From Oceanobacillus_B kapialis (GTDB lineage: Bacteria > Bacillota > Bacilli > Bacillales > Amphibacillaceae): 64,000 nt of DNA. Positions 7,824 through 16,985 of the stretch are shown one piece after another. The stretch lies in NCBI RefSeq assembly GCF_042685265.1, contig NZ_JBHUMX010000003.1. One strand, written 5' to 3'. The notes beneath the pieces were generated by a model. It did no database searches. It was not told the origin of the DNA and saw nothing but the letters and a program-made list of their open reading frames with translations. How positions within the stretch are numbered: position 1 is the stretch's first letter; every line of letters starts with the position of its first letter. Position numbers and translations under genes: made by a program.

Positions 7824-8683
7824 CCTACACATTATGGATTATCGTTACCGGCTGTTTAGTTGGACTTACTTGTGGCATTACTGGCGCGATATTAGTGCTA
7901 CGAAAAATGGCTATGATAGCCGATGCAATCAGTCACACAGTCCTTCTAGGTATAGTCGGCGCCTTCTTTGTCACACAGTCTCTTAATGGCCTTCCTATGG
8001 TAATTGGAGCAGCCATTGTCGGTTTGCTAACAGCTTTCTTTGTAGAAACATTGAACCGTTCTGGCGTGCAGTCCGATGCAGCGATCGGCGTTGTGTTCAC
8101 CTCCCTATTTGCTCTCGGAGTGGTGCTTATAGCGTTTATTGGGGATCAAGTCCACTTGGATGTTCAACATGCCTTAATGGGTGAGATCGCCTTTGTGCCA
8201 TGGGATACACTACAAATTAACGGAGTCTCCTACGGTCCTGTAGCTGTTTGGATGCTCGGTGGGGTTCTTGTGATCAACGTTCTCTTCATAGTAATTTTTT
8301 ACAAAGAGATTAAAATCTCCACCTTCGATCCGCAGTTTGCCGTACTAATTGGCGTTCCGGTTGTCTTTATTCACTATTTACTGATGACAATGGTTTCCCT
8401 GTCAACGGTTGCGTCTTTTGACAGTGTAGGAGCTATCCTAGTTGTCGCCATGCTCATCGTACCCGGCGCGACTGCTTACCTGTTAACGGATAAATTTTTC
8501 GTTCTGTTATGCTTAAGTGGCGCGATTGGAATTCTAGCTGCCTTAATGGGGTATGGCGGTGCCATATATTTCAATGTTTCGATTGCTGGTTCCATGGCCA
8601 GCGCTACAGGTGTATTATTCCTCATTGCTTTCCTATTCAGTCCAAAGCACGGCATTGTTTTTAAACGCGTGCGGACCACGTAA
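7820..8683 (+). CDS. mntD: Manganese ABC transporter, permease subunit 2
   Basis: This 287-aa ABC-3 family permease is paralogous to the preceding one: GLTCGITGAILVLRKMAMIADAISHTVLLG and SDAAIGVVFTSLFALG occupy the same positions. It is translated from an ATG overlapping the mntC stop, with AGGAGG upstream. Last gene of the mnt operon, followed by a terminator. Confidence 0.93.
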   Translation: MTYTLWIIVTGCLVGLTCGITGAILVLRKMAMIADAISHTVLLGIVGAFFVTQSLNGLPMVIGAAIVGLLTAFFVETLNRSGVQSDAAIGVVFTSLFALGVVLIAFIGDQVHLDVQHALMGEIAFVPWDTLQINGVSYGPVAVWMLGGVLVINVLFIVIFYKEIKISTFDPQFAVLIGVPVVFIHYLLMTMVSLSTVASFDSVGAILVVAMLIVPGATAYLLTDKFFVLLCLSGAIGILAALMGYGGAIYFNVSIAGSMASATGVLFLIAFLFSPKHGIVFKRVRTT

Positions 8684-8699
8684 ATGACGTAATTTTGAA

Positions 8700-8733
8700 A
8701 AAGGCTCTGGTAACTTAACTGGAGCCTTTTATC
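8700..8733 (+). terminator. Terminator after mntABCD
   Basis: AAGGCTC and GAGCCTT form a stem around a partly paired inner region, followed by TTTATCC. Confidence 0.7.
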
Positions 8734-8793
8734 CTTTGATTTTAGGTATGTTTCATTACGGAATGGGGAAAATATGGTACTGGAGGGATGACA

Positions 8794-9141
8794 ATGGACC
8801 ATTACTTAACGATCGAGAAATTCAATAAGCTATTAACAAAATGGAACGGAAGAACAGTACGAGTATCCAAACAGGAAATAGATGACTATGATGAAACGAT
8901 AATGAACCTTGAGGCTGTTTCCTATGAATCAAATCCTCATCGTCTTGATGAATATACCCCCCTTTATTCCCTACAGTTAAACGGGACAGGCCAAGTGGAG
9001 AATAGTGCGCACAATATGGAGGAGTTACCTTCAGCTGTCTACGAGATCCCACTTGAAGATTCATCATTGTACCAATTTGACGGCTCCCGTTTCTCCCTAA
9101 CAACAGACAGAGGTATTTATACAATTGAACTGATGGATTAA
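8794..9141 (+). CDS. Uncharacterised acidic 115-aa protein
   Basis: I do not recognise a named family. The start at 8794 is 7 nt after GGAGG; the in-frame ATG at 8788 is too close to that site. The protein is soluble and acidic, with no signal peptide or membrane segment. It starts with a short helical stretch (EKFNKLLTKWNGRTVRVSKQEI), and its C-terminal half looks beta-rich (YQFDGSRFSLTTDRGIYTIEL). It is a single gene between the mnt operon and convergent yhbH, so the context gives no clear role. Confidence 0.7.
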   Translation: MDHYLTIEKFNKLLTKWNGRTVRVSKQEIDDYDETIMNLEAVSYESNPHRLDEYTPLYSLQLNGTGQVENSAHNMEELPSAVYEIPLEDSSLYQFDGSRFSLTTDRGIYTIELMD

Positions 9142-9144
9142 AAA

Positions 9145-9174
9145 CTGCCGTCAGCGTAACTTGGCTGACGGCAG
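9145..9174 (-). terminator. Terminator of yhbH
   Basis: CTGCCGTCAGC and GCTGACGGCAG form a perfect 11-bp stem with an 8-nt loop. On the minus strand it is followed by TTTTTAA; on the plus strand there is no U-tract, so it mainly serves yhbH. Confidence 0.8.
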
Positions 9175-9179
9175 GATGC

Positions 9180-10343
9180 TTATATTAAGGCAGGTTCCTT
9201 TGAGAAAAATTGCTTCATTGCATGGTAGACATCCTTTTTCTCTTTTAATACATAATGACGAAACTTTTCATTTGTGATTGAACTGTATGCTCGCATTAGG
9301 GTAGATGGACGGTTATAGCTATTTACTTCCCCATAGCCAAACATTTGAGAAAGGTCCATAATTTCATTGACCAACTGAATACAAGTAGGATTATCTGACG
9401 TGATGTTTTCCCCATCTGAAAAATGAAAAGGATAAATATTATAGCTGGATGGGCTGTATTTGTTGTTAATCAAATCCAATGCCTTGTAATAAGCAGAAGA
9501 GCAAATCGTTCCCCCACTCTCTCCCTTAGAAAAGAAATCTTCCTCTGGCACAACCTTTGCTTCAGTATGATGGGCAATAAATTCTATTTCCACTGTTTCA
9601 TACTTGGAACGAAGAAATCGGGTCATCCAAAAGAAAAAGCTACGTGCTACATACTTCTCAAAAATACCCATCGAAGCACTCGTATCCATCATCGCCAACA
9701 CAACAGCTTTGGATTCTGGCTTCGTCACCTCATTCCATGTTTTAAACCGCAAATCATCATTGTATATTGGCATAATGCCAGGCCTGCCCTCTGTAGCGTT
9801 TCGTTTTATGGAGGTGAGAATCGTCCGCTTCTTATCAATGTTACCCATTAATCCTTTTTTCCGTATATCGTTAAATTCAATCTTTTCCGTAATGATGTTA
9901 TCTTGATCCTTCTTTTCTAAATCTGGCAACTCCAATTCAGCAAATAATGCTTCCTCTAATTCTGCCAATGAAACTTCCGCCTCGTAATAGTCTGTACCCG
10001 GCTTATCGCCAGCTTTTTTCCCCTGGCCTGCACCGTCTTTCCCCTTTTTATTTGGCTCACGGGCAATGACATCCCCGACCTTACTATCACCATTACCTTG
10101 CCCAACATGTTTTGATTTGTCGTAATTATATCTGATTTTATACTCATCCAGTGAACGTATTGGTATTTTAATAACATCGCGGCCATTCGACATAATAATA
10201 TTTTCTTCACTTACGAGATCAGGGAGGTTGTTTTTTATCGCATCTTTCACCTTATCAATATGCCGTTTTTGATCTTGATAGCCTTTGCGATGGAGGGACC
10301 AGTTTTCCTGGGAGACAACAAAGTTTTCCTTCTTCTCCTGCAT
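9180..10343 (-). CDS. yhbH: YhbH, DUF444 sporulation protein
   Basis: This 387-aa DUF444 protein has a basic N-terminal region, a Gly/Lys-rich linker (about 88-118) and a von Willebrand A-like domain beginning with VVLAMMDTSASM, whose DxSxS motif can bind a metal ion. In Bacilli and other bacteria DUF444 proteins are encoded beside the PrkA kinase and are involved in sporulation or stress responses. Here prkA lies upstream on the same strand, but a 21-bp tandem array sits between them. It starts behind GGAGGAGAGG. Confidence 0.93.
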   Translation of the reverse strand: MQEKKENFVVSQENWSLHRKGYQDQKRHIDKVKDAIKNNLPDLVSEENIIMSNGRDVIKIPIRSLDEYKIRYNYDKSKHVGQGNGDSKVGDVIAREPNKKGKDGAGQGKKAGDKPGTDYYEAEVSLAELEEALFAELELPDLEKKDQDNIITEKIEFNDIRKKGLMGNIDKKRTILTSIKRNATEGRPGIMPIYNDDLRFKTWNEVTKPESKAVVLAMMDTSASMGIFEKYVARSFFFWMTRFLRSKYETVEIEFIAHHTEAKVVPEEDFFSKGESGGTICSSAYYKALDLINNKYSPSSYNIYPFHFSDGENITSDNPTCIQLVNEIMDLSQMFGYGEVNSYNRPSTLMRAYSSITNEKFRHYVLKEKKDVYHAMKQFFSKEPALI

Positions 10344-10486
10344 AACCTCTCCTCCTATTAACTTTTCAAAGCTATAATGGCTTTCTCTATCCTATGCAAG
10401 ATCAACTTAATTATTGCACTTTTTAAACTTTTTGGACATTTGAATCGGAAAAGGCGTTTCGTGGTTAGTGGTCGAGCGGGGGCAGG

Positions 10487-10990
10487 GGTTGAATGGAGTG
10501 CATTTGCGGTTGATTAGAGTGTTGCTGTGGTTGATTGAGCAGCTCCTGAGGTTGATAGAACTGCTGCTGTGGTCGATTGAACAGCTTCTGGGGTTGATGG
10601 GACTGCTCTCGTGGTCGATTGAGCTGCTCTTGGGGTTGATAGAACTGCTGCTGTGGTCGATTGAACAGCTCCTGGGGTTGATAGGACTGCTCTCGTGGTC
10701 GATTGAGCTGCTCTTGGGGTTGATGGGACTGCTCTCGCGGTCGATTGCACAGCTCCTGGGGTTGATAGGACTGCTCTCGTGGTTGATTGAGCTGCTCCCG
10801 GGGTTGATAGGACTGCTGCTGTGGTCGATTGAACAGCTCCTGGGGTTGATAGGACTGCTGCTGTGGTCGATTGCACAGCTTCTGGGGTTGATGGGACTGC
10901 TCTCGCGGTTGATTAAGCAGCTCCAATGGTCGATTGCACAGCTCCAATGGTTGATTACACAACTCCCATGGTCGATTGGACTTCACACTC
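10487..10990. repeat. 24-copy 21-bp tandem array between prkA and yhbH
   Basis: From 10487 every 21 bases a unit begins with GGTYGA or a close variant; position 10970 is exactly 23 units later. The unit consensus starts GGTYGATNGNRCWGCT, with two alternating subtypes (GGTTGATAGGACTGCT and GGTCGATTGAACAGCT). There are no indels across 24 units although the outer ones have diverged. Because 21 is divisible by 3 and units lack stops, several frames are open. The longest on the prkA strand (TTG at 11085 to 10465, 206 aa) would encode a hydrophobic N-terminus followed by heptads of the form xRPQQQS/YQPQEL. It has no clear Shine-Dalgarno site, so coding is uncertain. Confidence 0.93.
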
Positions 10991-11087
10991 GTCGTTCCTC
11001 CAAAAAATTCTCCTAACACAAGCGCCGCGTTAAATAGAAAAAGCTTCCTTCTGAAAAAATTCAAAAGGAAACTTTCTATTTTCAAGG

Positions 11088-12983
11088 TTACCGATTCAAC
11101 AGGCTCCCTACATATCGCAAAAGCTCATTCGCAGATACAGAATTATAGCCATGTTCGTCAATCAAGCGTGAAATGACCTCGTTAATCTTTTTCAACTGCG
11201 ATTCATCTGGTGTTTTAGAGGATGTGGTGATTTTAACAATATCCTTCAAATCAGCAAATAACTTTTTCTGAATTGCCTCTCGCAGACGGTCATGCGAGTT
11301 ATAATCAAATCGTTTCCCTTTTCGGGCATAGGCGGAGATCCGAATTAAAATTTCCTCTCTGAAAGCTTTTTTAGCATTTTCCGAAATACCAATTTGCTCC
11401 TCAATCGAACGCATTAATTTTTCATCCGGGTTCATTTCTTCCCCTGTCAGTGGGTCACGTAATTTATTTTTATTACAAAATGCCTCTACATTATCCAAAT
11501 AATTATCCATCAATGTTTTTGCAGACTCTTCATAGGAATAGACAAATGCTTTCTGCACTTCTTTCTTAGCGATCTCGTCGTATTCCTTCCGTGCGACCGA
11601 GATATAATTCATGTAATCCTCTTTTGCTTCATCGGAAATTGATGCATGCTGGTCAAGACCCTCTTTCAATGCACGCAACACATCCAAGGCATTAATTGAA
11701 GGCACTTCTTTTCTAATAATGGCAGAGGAAATACGGTTGATGACATATCGTGGGTCAATGCCGTTCATGCCTTCAACTGGAAATTCCTTTTTCAGCTCTT
11801 CTACATCTATTTGACTAAAGCCTTCTACATTCTCCCCATCATACAAGCGCATCTTTTTCACGATATCAACGCTTTGCTTTTTGGAATCCTCCAGCCTTGT
11901 CAAAATAGAAAAGATCGCTGCGACCCTTAAGGCATGTGGTGCAATATGGACATGCTTCATGTCACTTTCATTGATCATTTTTTCATAAATACGTTCTTCC
12001 TGGCTCACCCGGAGATTGTACGGAATTGGCATGACAATAATTCTGGAATGAAGTGCTTCATTTTTCTTATTGGAAATAAAGGCACGGTATTCCGATTCGT
12101 TTGTGTGGGCGACAATTAATTCATCGGCACTTATCAATGCAAATCGGCCCGCTTTAAAATTCCCCTCTTGTGTTAAGGAAAGCAGGTGCCAAAGGAATTT
12201 TTCATCACACTTCAGCATTTCCTGAAATTCCATCATTCCACGGTTCGCTTTGTTCAATTCCCCATCAAACCGGTATGCTCTTGGGTCGGATTCAGAGCCA
12301 TATTCAGCAATGGTGGAGAAATCAATGCTTCCTGTCAGATCAGCAATATCCTGTGACTTTGGATCAGACGGACTGAAGGTTCCTATCCCAATCCGTTTAT
12401 CCTCAGAAAGGAAAATTCGCTCTACCTTTACCTCTTCAATTTTATCTGCATACTCTTTTTCCAGACGCATTGTATTTAATGGCGACAGACTTCCTTCAAT
12501 TCTAATTCCATAATCAGCGTAAAATTCCTCCCGCAAATGCTTTGGAATTAAATGCAAAGGATCCTCATGCATTGGGCAGCCTTTTATGGCATAAACTGCT
12601 CCCTCGTCTGTTCTGGAATACTGCTCTAGCCCTCGTTTTAGCATGGTTACAATTGTGGACTTCCCTCCACTAACAGGTCCCATCAGCAGTAATATTCGCT
12701 TACGAACATCAAGCCGTTTGGCTGCTGGATGAAAATATTCCTCTACAAGACGCTCAATCGCCTCCTCCAGGCCAAAAATCTCTTCCCCGAAGAAATGATA
12801 CATTTTCCTGCCATCTCTTTCACTTAAACCAGAATGCTTTATCATATTGTACACGCGTGAATGTGCTGTTTGTGCAACCTCAGGCCTTTCTCTTACAATT
12901 TCAAGGTAATCAGCAAACGTGCCTTCCCACCTTAACGATTTTTCCTCTTCGCGATGCTGCTTCACTTTGTTTAGTATATCCAT
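11088..12983 (-). CDS. prkA: PrkA serine protein kinase / AAA+ sporulation protein
   Basis: This 631-aa protein has an N-terminal AAA+ domain with Walker A LLMGPVSGGKST (about 100-111) and a C-terminal PrkA kinase-like domain (ISVARKEYDEIAKKEVQKAFVYSYEE onwards). Length and motifs match B. subtilis PrkA, expressed in the mother cell during sporulation and reported to have kinase and Lon-like protease activities. It starts at ATG 12983 behind GGAGGG. It is probably co-regulated with yhbH downstream. Confidence 0.96.
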   Translation of the reverse strand: MDILNKVKQHREEEKSLRWEGTFADYLEIVRERPEVAQTAHSRVYNMIKHSGLSERDGRKMYHFFGEEIFGLEEAIERLVEEYFHPAAKRLDVRKRILLLMGPVSGGKSTIVTMLKRGLEQYSRTDEGAVYAIKGCPMHEDPLHLIPKHLREEFYADYGIRIEGSLSPLNTMRLEKEYADKIEEVKVERIFLSEDKRIGIGTFSPSDPKSQDIADLTGSIDFSTIAEYGSESDPRAYRFDGELNKANRGMMEFQEMLKCDEKFLWHLLSLTQEGNFKAGRFALISADELIVAHTNESEYRAFISNKKNEALHSRIIVMPIPYNLRVSQEERIYEKMINESDMKHVHIAPHALRVAAIFSILTRLEDSKKQSVDIVKKMRLYDGENVEGFSQIDVEELKKEFPVEGMNGIDPRYVINRISSAIIRKEVPSINALDVLRALKEGLDQHASISDEAKEDYMNYISVARKEYDEIAKKEVQKAFVYSYEESAKTLMDNYLDNVEAFCNKNKLRDPLTGEEMNPDEKLMRSIEEQIGISENAKKAFREEILIRISAYARKGKRFDYNSHDRLREAIQKKLFADLKDIVKITTSSKTPDESQLKKINEVISRLIDEHGYNSVSANELLRYVGSLLNR

Positions 12984-13038
12984 TAGGTTCCCTCCATCTA
13001 GGGCATGGTTTATACAGTCTATGCAGCAGGCTTATTCA

Positions 13039-14304
13039 TCATGCCGGTTTGTTTTCTACAGGATCGTTCGTCCGTTTCACCGACCTGAAGACAAAATAGA
13101 AATACAACGAACCGACTAAGTAGAGGACCGCCGTAATGGAAAACACATTCGCGTAACCCCAATAAGCGCCGTATTTTACCACAATGGCAGTAGATACTGG
13201 CCCCATCAGTGCCCAGCCCAGATTAAATACCATCTGATTCACCGAATTGGCAAGACCTTTCATCGAATCATCCACCTGTGACATCATCAGGGAGGATTGG
13301 ATTGGATTTCCGGCATTCATCAATGCTTGCCTGAACAAAAATCCAATCGTTGCCAGCAATAAATTTTCCGTATAGGCTGTAAGCAGTAGAAATGGCAGGG
13401 AAAGCAGCTGTAAGTAGACAACGGCACGCACTTCCCCAACCTTTCGTACTACAAATGGGCCGATAAACATTGCAATTGCAGTAGCTGCCTGGCCGATGGA
13501 AATAATAATACCGATTACCGAATTTGATGCCTCAAATCGGTCAGCAAAGTACAGGTTTAGGTATGGGATGACAAGCCCACTACCAAACCCTATTAACAGC
13601 TGAGCAATTGCGAAAAGAAGAATAATCTTAAACCCGAGCTTATGGTCACTGACATACTGTTTAAGATTTATTTTTTGTTTCTTTTCAGGCTTCGGTTTGC
13701 GTTTTTCACTTAATTTCAATATCGGAAGGAAGGATAGGAAATAAAACACACTTCCGATTATCAAGGTGTACCTGATGCTTTGTAGTTCTGTTGTTAAAAG
13801 CGAGAATAAATCCGTCAAGGTGCCCCCAAGGATACTGCCTATCACATTGGCAACCGTTACAAGCGCTGCATGCAAGCTAAACAGGTGCACCCGCTGCTTC
13901 AATTCTGAGTTTTCCGCAAGCCATGGAACCGTTGATACTTGGAGAAAGGCAGTAAAAAGCCCTGTGGCAAACCCAGCTGCTAATAACAGCGATTCCACTT
14001 CAATAATACTTCGTAGAAACAGCACCAAACCGGAAGCCAATATTCCGAATCCCATAATGCGTTTACGTCCCAGTTTATCACTAAGAAAACCTGCTGGCAC
14101 AAGGATAATCGCCGTAGCAAGTGCAGTAAGCGCAATGACTTGCCCATTTACATCCTGACTATAGCCAAGTTCTCTTATGTAAAAGTTGTAAACAACCATA
14201 AAAATCCCCAGACCAATCTGGGAAAAGATATTTGCCAAAATTGCTAGTTTAATATTATTGTTATATGTTTTAAATTGTGTCGTCCATTCCTGAAAAAACC
14301 CCAT
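13039..14304 (-). CDS. MFS transporter
   Basis: This 421-aa major facilitator protein has 12 predicted membrane helices and the MFS motif A variant GFLSDKLGRKRIMGFG between helices 2 and 3, with a basic central loop (KLSEKRKPKPEKKQKINLKQ). The start at 14304 follows GAGGTGG; an in-frame codon at 14352 has no ribosome site. It is a single gene. The substrate cannot be told from sequence; drug or sugar export are both possible. Confidence 0.85.
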   Translation of the reverse strand: MGFFQEWTTQFKTYNNNIKLAILANIFSQIGLGIFMVVYNFYIRELGYSQDVNGQVIALTALATAIILVPAGFLSDKLGRKRIMGFGILASGLVLFLRSIIEVESLLLAAGFATGLFTAFLQVSTVPWLAENSELKQRVHLFSLHAALVTVANVIGSILGGTLTDLFSLLTTELQSIRYTLIIGSVFYFLSFLPILKLSEKRKPKPEKKQKINLKQYVSDHKLGFKIILLFAIAQLLIGFGSGLVIPYLNLYFADRFEASNSVIGIIISIGQAATAIAMFIGPFVVRKVGEVRAVVYLQLLSLPFLLLTAYTENLLLATIGFLFRQALMNAGNPIQSSLMMSQVDDSMKGLANSVNQMVFNLGWALMGPVSTAIVVKYGAYWGYANVFSITAVLYLVGSLYFYFVFRSVKRTNDPVENKPA

Positions 14305-14449
14305 GCTGTTCGCCACCTCATTATTTCGTGTCCCTAAATATATTAGCCACAAATAATAGAAAAGTAAATATTAAATACTTAGATTTACAGAAAATTATTT
14401 TTTGAGGGAATTTGAGTTTGGCAGGGGATCATTTTCAGTACTATAGACA

Positions 14450-14477
14450 ATAAAAAACCCTGGCATAAACCAGGGCT
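14450..14477 (-). terminator. Terminator of the TraB-like gene
   Basis: CCCTGG-CATAAA-CCAGGG forms a compact stem; on the minus strand it is followed by a run of six T (plus strand TAAAAAA). Confidence 0.85.
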
Positions 14478-14486
14478 TTCCTCACA

Positions 14487-15653
14487 TTATATATTTTCAA
14501 GGAATCGACGGATCACATCGACTCCACCAATCAAGGTTCCAAGCGAACTTCCGAGATTAGCTAATAAGACAACCAATAACACACGGGTCACTTTATTTTG
14601 CCAAAAACCTTTTACCGTAAATACATCCTCTGTCAACGTTTCGAAATCCCCTACATTTGGTCTTTTGAAATACGCCTGTACAAACCCGGCAAACCATCCT
14701 GCAGCGAGGAGTGGATTTAATGATGTTATAGGCGCGACCACAAATGCGGTTACAATCGCCAATGGATGGCCAAGCGCTATAATGGCACCGATAGCAGAAA
14801 GGGAGCCGTTCCAAATCACCCAGCTCAGGGTTTGCTGCCAGCCTGCTGATGGATTTGCACTAAACGTATACGCAATTACTGCTAGAATAACCAAAGGTAT
14901 GGTCCAGCCAATCACTTTTGGCCATGGTGATTTTGCCGGAAGCTCGGTAAGCTTGTTTAAATCATGCTCTCGTTTTATTTCTTCCTTTATCCCCGGAACA
15001 TGCGCTGCCCCAAGTACGGCAACTACCTTCTTACCAGGTGCCTCCTTAATCTTTTGCGACAAATACTGGTCACGTTCATCGATTAAGGGAGTTTTCAACT
15101 CTGGGAAATGTTCCGTAAATTCATTGAGGATCGCATTAATCGTATCCTGCTTTTTCATTTTCTCCAGTTCTTCTTCGGAAATATTCTCCTTACTGAATAT
15201 CCCGGCAATTACTTGCATGAGTAAAATCGCTTTTCCTTTTAAGCCAATGCCTCTCCAGATTCGGGAAAAGGTCGTTTGGATATTCCGGTCAGCTAACACT
15301 AGCTCTGCGCCCGTTTCTTTTGCAGAGGCAATTCCCTGGATCATCTCTTGACCAGGGTTGATACCAAACTGCTTGGCCATTCTCTTTTGGAAGGATGATA
15401 TCGCCAAATTCATTAATAATAGTGTCGCCTTCTTTTCTTTAATAACCTTAAATATATCCATGTTCCGCCAGCGGTTCTCATCTTGAATCGATTGAAATCG
15501 CTGTTCATCTAACTCTACACAAACGGCGTCTGGATTTTCCCGTTCAATAACTTCTTTAACCTGCTCTGCACTATGCTTAGAGACGTGTGCAGTGCCAATA
15601 AGAATAAATTCTTTATCATCTATATGTATTCTTGTGATATTCTCTTCGGTCAT
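14487..15653 (-). CDS. TraB/PrgY-family membrane protein
   Basis: This 388-aa protein has an N-terminal TraB domain with the conserved GTAHVS (about 19-24), ELDEQRF and LADRNIQTTFSR motifs and a later VVAVLGAAHVPGI, followed by four hydrophobic C-terminal segments. TraB/PrgY proteins are Tiki-related putative metalloproteases; Enterococcus PrgY lowers activity of a sex pheromone. The role in Bacillaceae is unknown. It starts behind GGAAGG and is a single gene with its own terminator. Confidence 0.87.
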   Translation of the reverse strand: MTEENITRIHIDDKEFILIGTAHVSKHSAEQVKEVIERENPDAVCVELDEQRFQSIQDENRWRNMDIFKVIKEKKATLLLMNLAISSFQKRMAKQFGINPGQEMIQGIASAKETGAELVLADRNIQTTFSRIWRGIGLKGKAILLMQVIAGIFSKENISEEELEKMKKQDTINAILNEFTEHFPELKTPLIDERDQYLSQKIKEAPGKKVVAVLGAAHVPGIKEEIKREHDLNKLTELPAKSPWPKVIGWTIPLVILAVIAYTFSANPSAGWQQTLSWVIWNGSLSAIGAIIALGHPLAIVTAFVVAPITSLNPLLAAGWFAGFVQAYFKRPNVGDFETLTEDVFTVKGFWQNKVTRVLLVVLLANLGSSLGTLIGGVDVIRRFLENI

Positions 15654-15741
15654 GGGTTACCTTCCTTTTAATCGGTATGCTCTCATTATACTTGAAAATA
15701 ATTGAATTTTATAGAGTTTCAACAAAAGAACAATTATAACC

Positions 15742-15796
15742 CTTGCAATACAAGGTAAATAAATTTATAATACCCCTATACCTTGTAATACAATAC
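15742..15796 (+). promoter_or_regulatory. padR promoter with two putative PadR operators
   Basis: TTGCAA (15744-15749) and TATAAT (15767-15772) are spaced 17 bp. The palindrome CCTTGCAATACAAGG (15742-15756) overlaps the -35 element, and a related CCTTGTAATACAAT begins at 15781 near the start site. This fits autorepression by the PadR-type regulator encoded next. Confidence 0.75.
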
Positions 15797-15820
15797 ATAT
15801 ATGAATGGGGTGATAACCAC

Positions 15821-16156
15821 TTGTCTACTACACAAATGATGAAGGGAATCCTTGATGGATGCCTGCTATCGATTATTAGCGAGAAAGAAGTTTATGGATA
15901 TGAGCTGGCTGAAAAGCTTGAAGGCTATGGGTTTAACTCATTTAGCGAAGGTACCATATATCCCCTTTTATTGCGTATGCAAAAGGAAGAGCTTGTTACT
16001 TCTACATTAAAAAAATCTACAGCTGGACCTAAACGGAAATATTATTCCCTGACACCTAAAGGGGAAGAGGAGCTAGAGCGGTTTATCACGAAGTGGGGCG
16101 ACTTACAGCAGACAGTGAATAATGTGTTAAACAAAGAAAGGAGCAATGAGCAATGA
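15821..16156 (+). CDS. PadR-family transcriptional regulator
   Basis: This 111-aa winged-helix regulator of the PadR type has MMKGILDGCLLSIISEKEVYGYELAEKL followed by GTIYPLLLRMQKEELV and the conserved PKRKYYSLTPKGEEEL. I chose the TTG at 15821, which has GGGGTGAT about 7 nt upstream. An ATG 26 codons earlier would lie inside the promoter and operator. The stop overlaps the next start (ATGA), so the HAAS-domain membrane protein is translationally coupled, a common arrangement. Confidence 0.9.
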   Translation: MSTTQMMKGILDGCLLSIISEKEVYGYELAEKLEGYGFNSFSEGTIYPLLLRMQKEELVTSTLKKSTAGPKRKYYSLTPKGEEELERFITKWGDLQQTVNNVLNKERSNEQ

Positions 16157-16902
16157 ATCAGTTTGAGTTGTCTAAACGAAGCCAATCCTTTATTGAGGAT
16201 TTACGGGTCTACTTATTTTCCAGTGGAAAAAAGGAAAAAGAAATTGATGAGATTGTCACAGAGCTTGAAGACCATTTGATCGAAGCAGAGAAAAGAGGAA
16301 AATCAACCGAGGATATTGTTGGAAAGTCACCGAAGACATACATGCAACAGCTATCGGACGAGATGGGAATAGATTATAAAACATGGATAAAATATTTAGC
16401 CATCATTATATCTGGGGCCTTTTCCATTACTATTATTGATGACATATTCAATGGGCCATTAACCTATTCCCTATTAGAAATGGGGGGGCACCTTGCAATT
16501 AGTATCGTCTTTATCGTTCTTACATTTGGAATATTTAAGTTCGTCTCATCGCGCACCCTGTCCTACGCTACTCAAGGTCTGTTGTTTTTCCTGCTTGCAA
16601 TAGTTCCACTAGGGTTATTTGTGGGATTGGAATTTGCAACTAGAGCAATTACCAGCCCAGTAATAGCGTTCGGTCATACTGGAACATGGATCGTCGGCAT
16701 TTTAACTATTATCTTTCTTGTCGGTGTTTCTATCTGGTCAAAAACGCTTATTTTACCAGTTGTCGTTGTGTTTCTCACACTGCCAGAATACTTGCTTGGA
16801 TTTACTAACATGAATGAGGAAGCGATCTTAATTTGGGGGACGATCATCACATTTTCTGGTATTGGTGCGTACCTTTTACTCTCTTTAAAACGCATTAAGT
16901 AA
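16153..16902 (+). CDS. HAAS-domain (DUF1700-like) membrane protein
   Basis: This 249-aa protein has an N-terminal helical HAAS/DUF1700-like domain (residues about 1-75, KEIDEIVTELEDHLIEAEKRGKS) followed by about six membrane segments. Such proteins are usually encoded directly after a PadR regulator, as here (4-bp overlap), and are thought to work with it in membrane-stress signalling. No enzyme motif is visible. Confidence 0.82.
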   Translation: MNQFELSKRSQSFIEDLRVYLFSSGKKEKEIDEIVTELEDHLIEAEKRGKSTEDIVGKSPKTYMQQLSDEMGIDYKTWIKYLAIIISGAFSITIIDDIFNGPLTYSLLEMGGHLAISIVFIVLTFGIFKFVSSRTLSYATQGLLFFLLAIVPLGLFVGLEFATRAITSPVIAFGHTGTWIVGILTIIFLVGVSIWSKTLILPVVVVFLTLPEYLLGFTNMNEEAILIWGTIITFSGIGAYLLLSLKRIK

Positions 16903-16907
16903 TGATA

Positions 16908-16938
16908 AGTGCTGCGTTAAATTTTTTGCGCAGCACCT
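16908..16938 (+). terminator. Hairpin after the padR operon
   Basis: GTGCTGCG and CGCAGCAC form an 8-bp stem around a T-rich loop. No U-tract follows, so termination is less certain. Confidence 0.5.
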
Positions 16939-16985
16939 GGCCAAATAAGGTATACTAAAGGGTAAAGAAATGAAGGAGTGATAAA

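Noticed and set aside
9423..9906. Plus-strand frames of 100-142 aa inside yhbH
   Set aside because: Antisense shadows of a conserved DUF444 gene, without ribosome sites.
10487..10990. CRISPR array
   Set aside because: Units are contiguous 21-mers with no spacer of independent sequence and no cas genes nearby.
10468..11016. 182-aa open frame on the plus strand through the prkA-yhbH array
   Set aside because: It is open only because the 21-bp unit is divisible by 3 and lacks stops; it runs against the flanking genes and has no ribosome site.
14665..15351. 228-aa plus-strand frame antisense to the TraB-like gene
   Set aside because: Complete overlap with a clear TraB-family CDS, no ribosome site and no recognisable domain.
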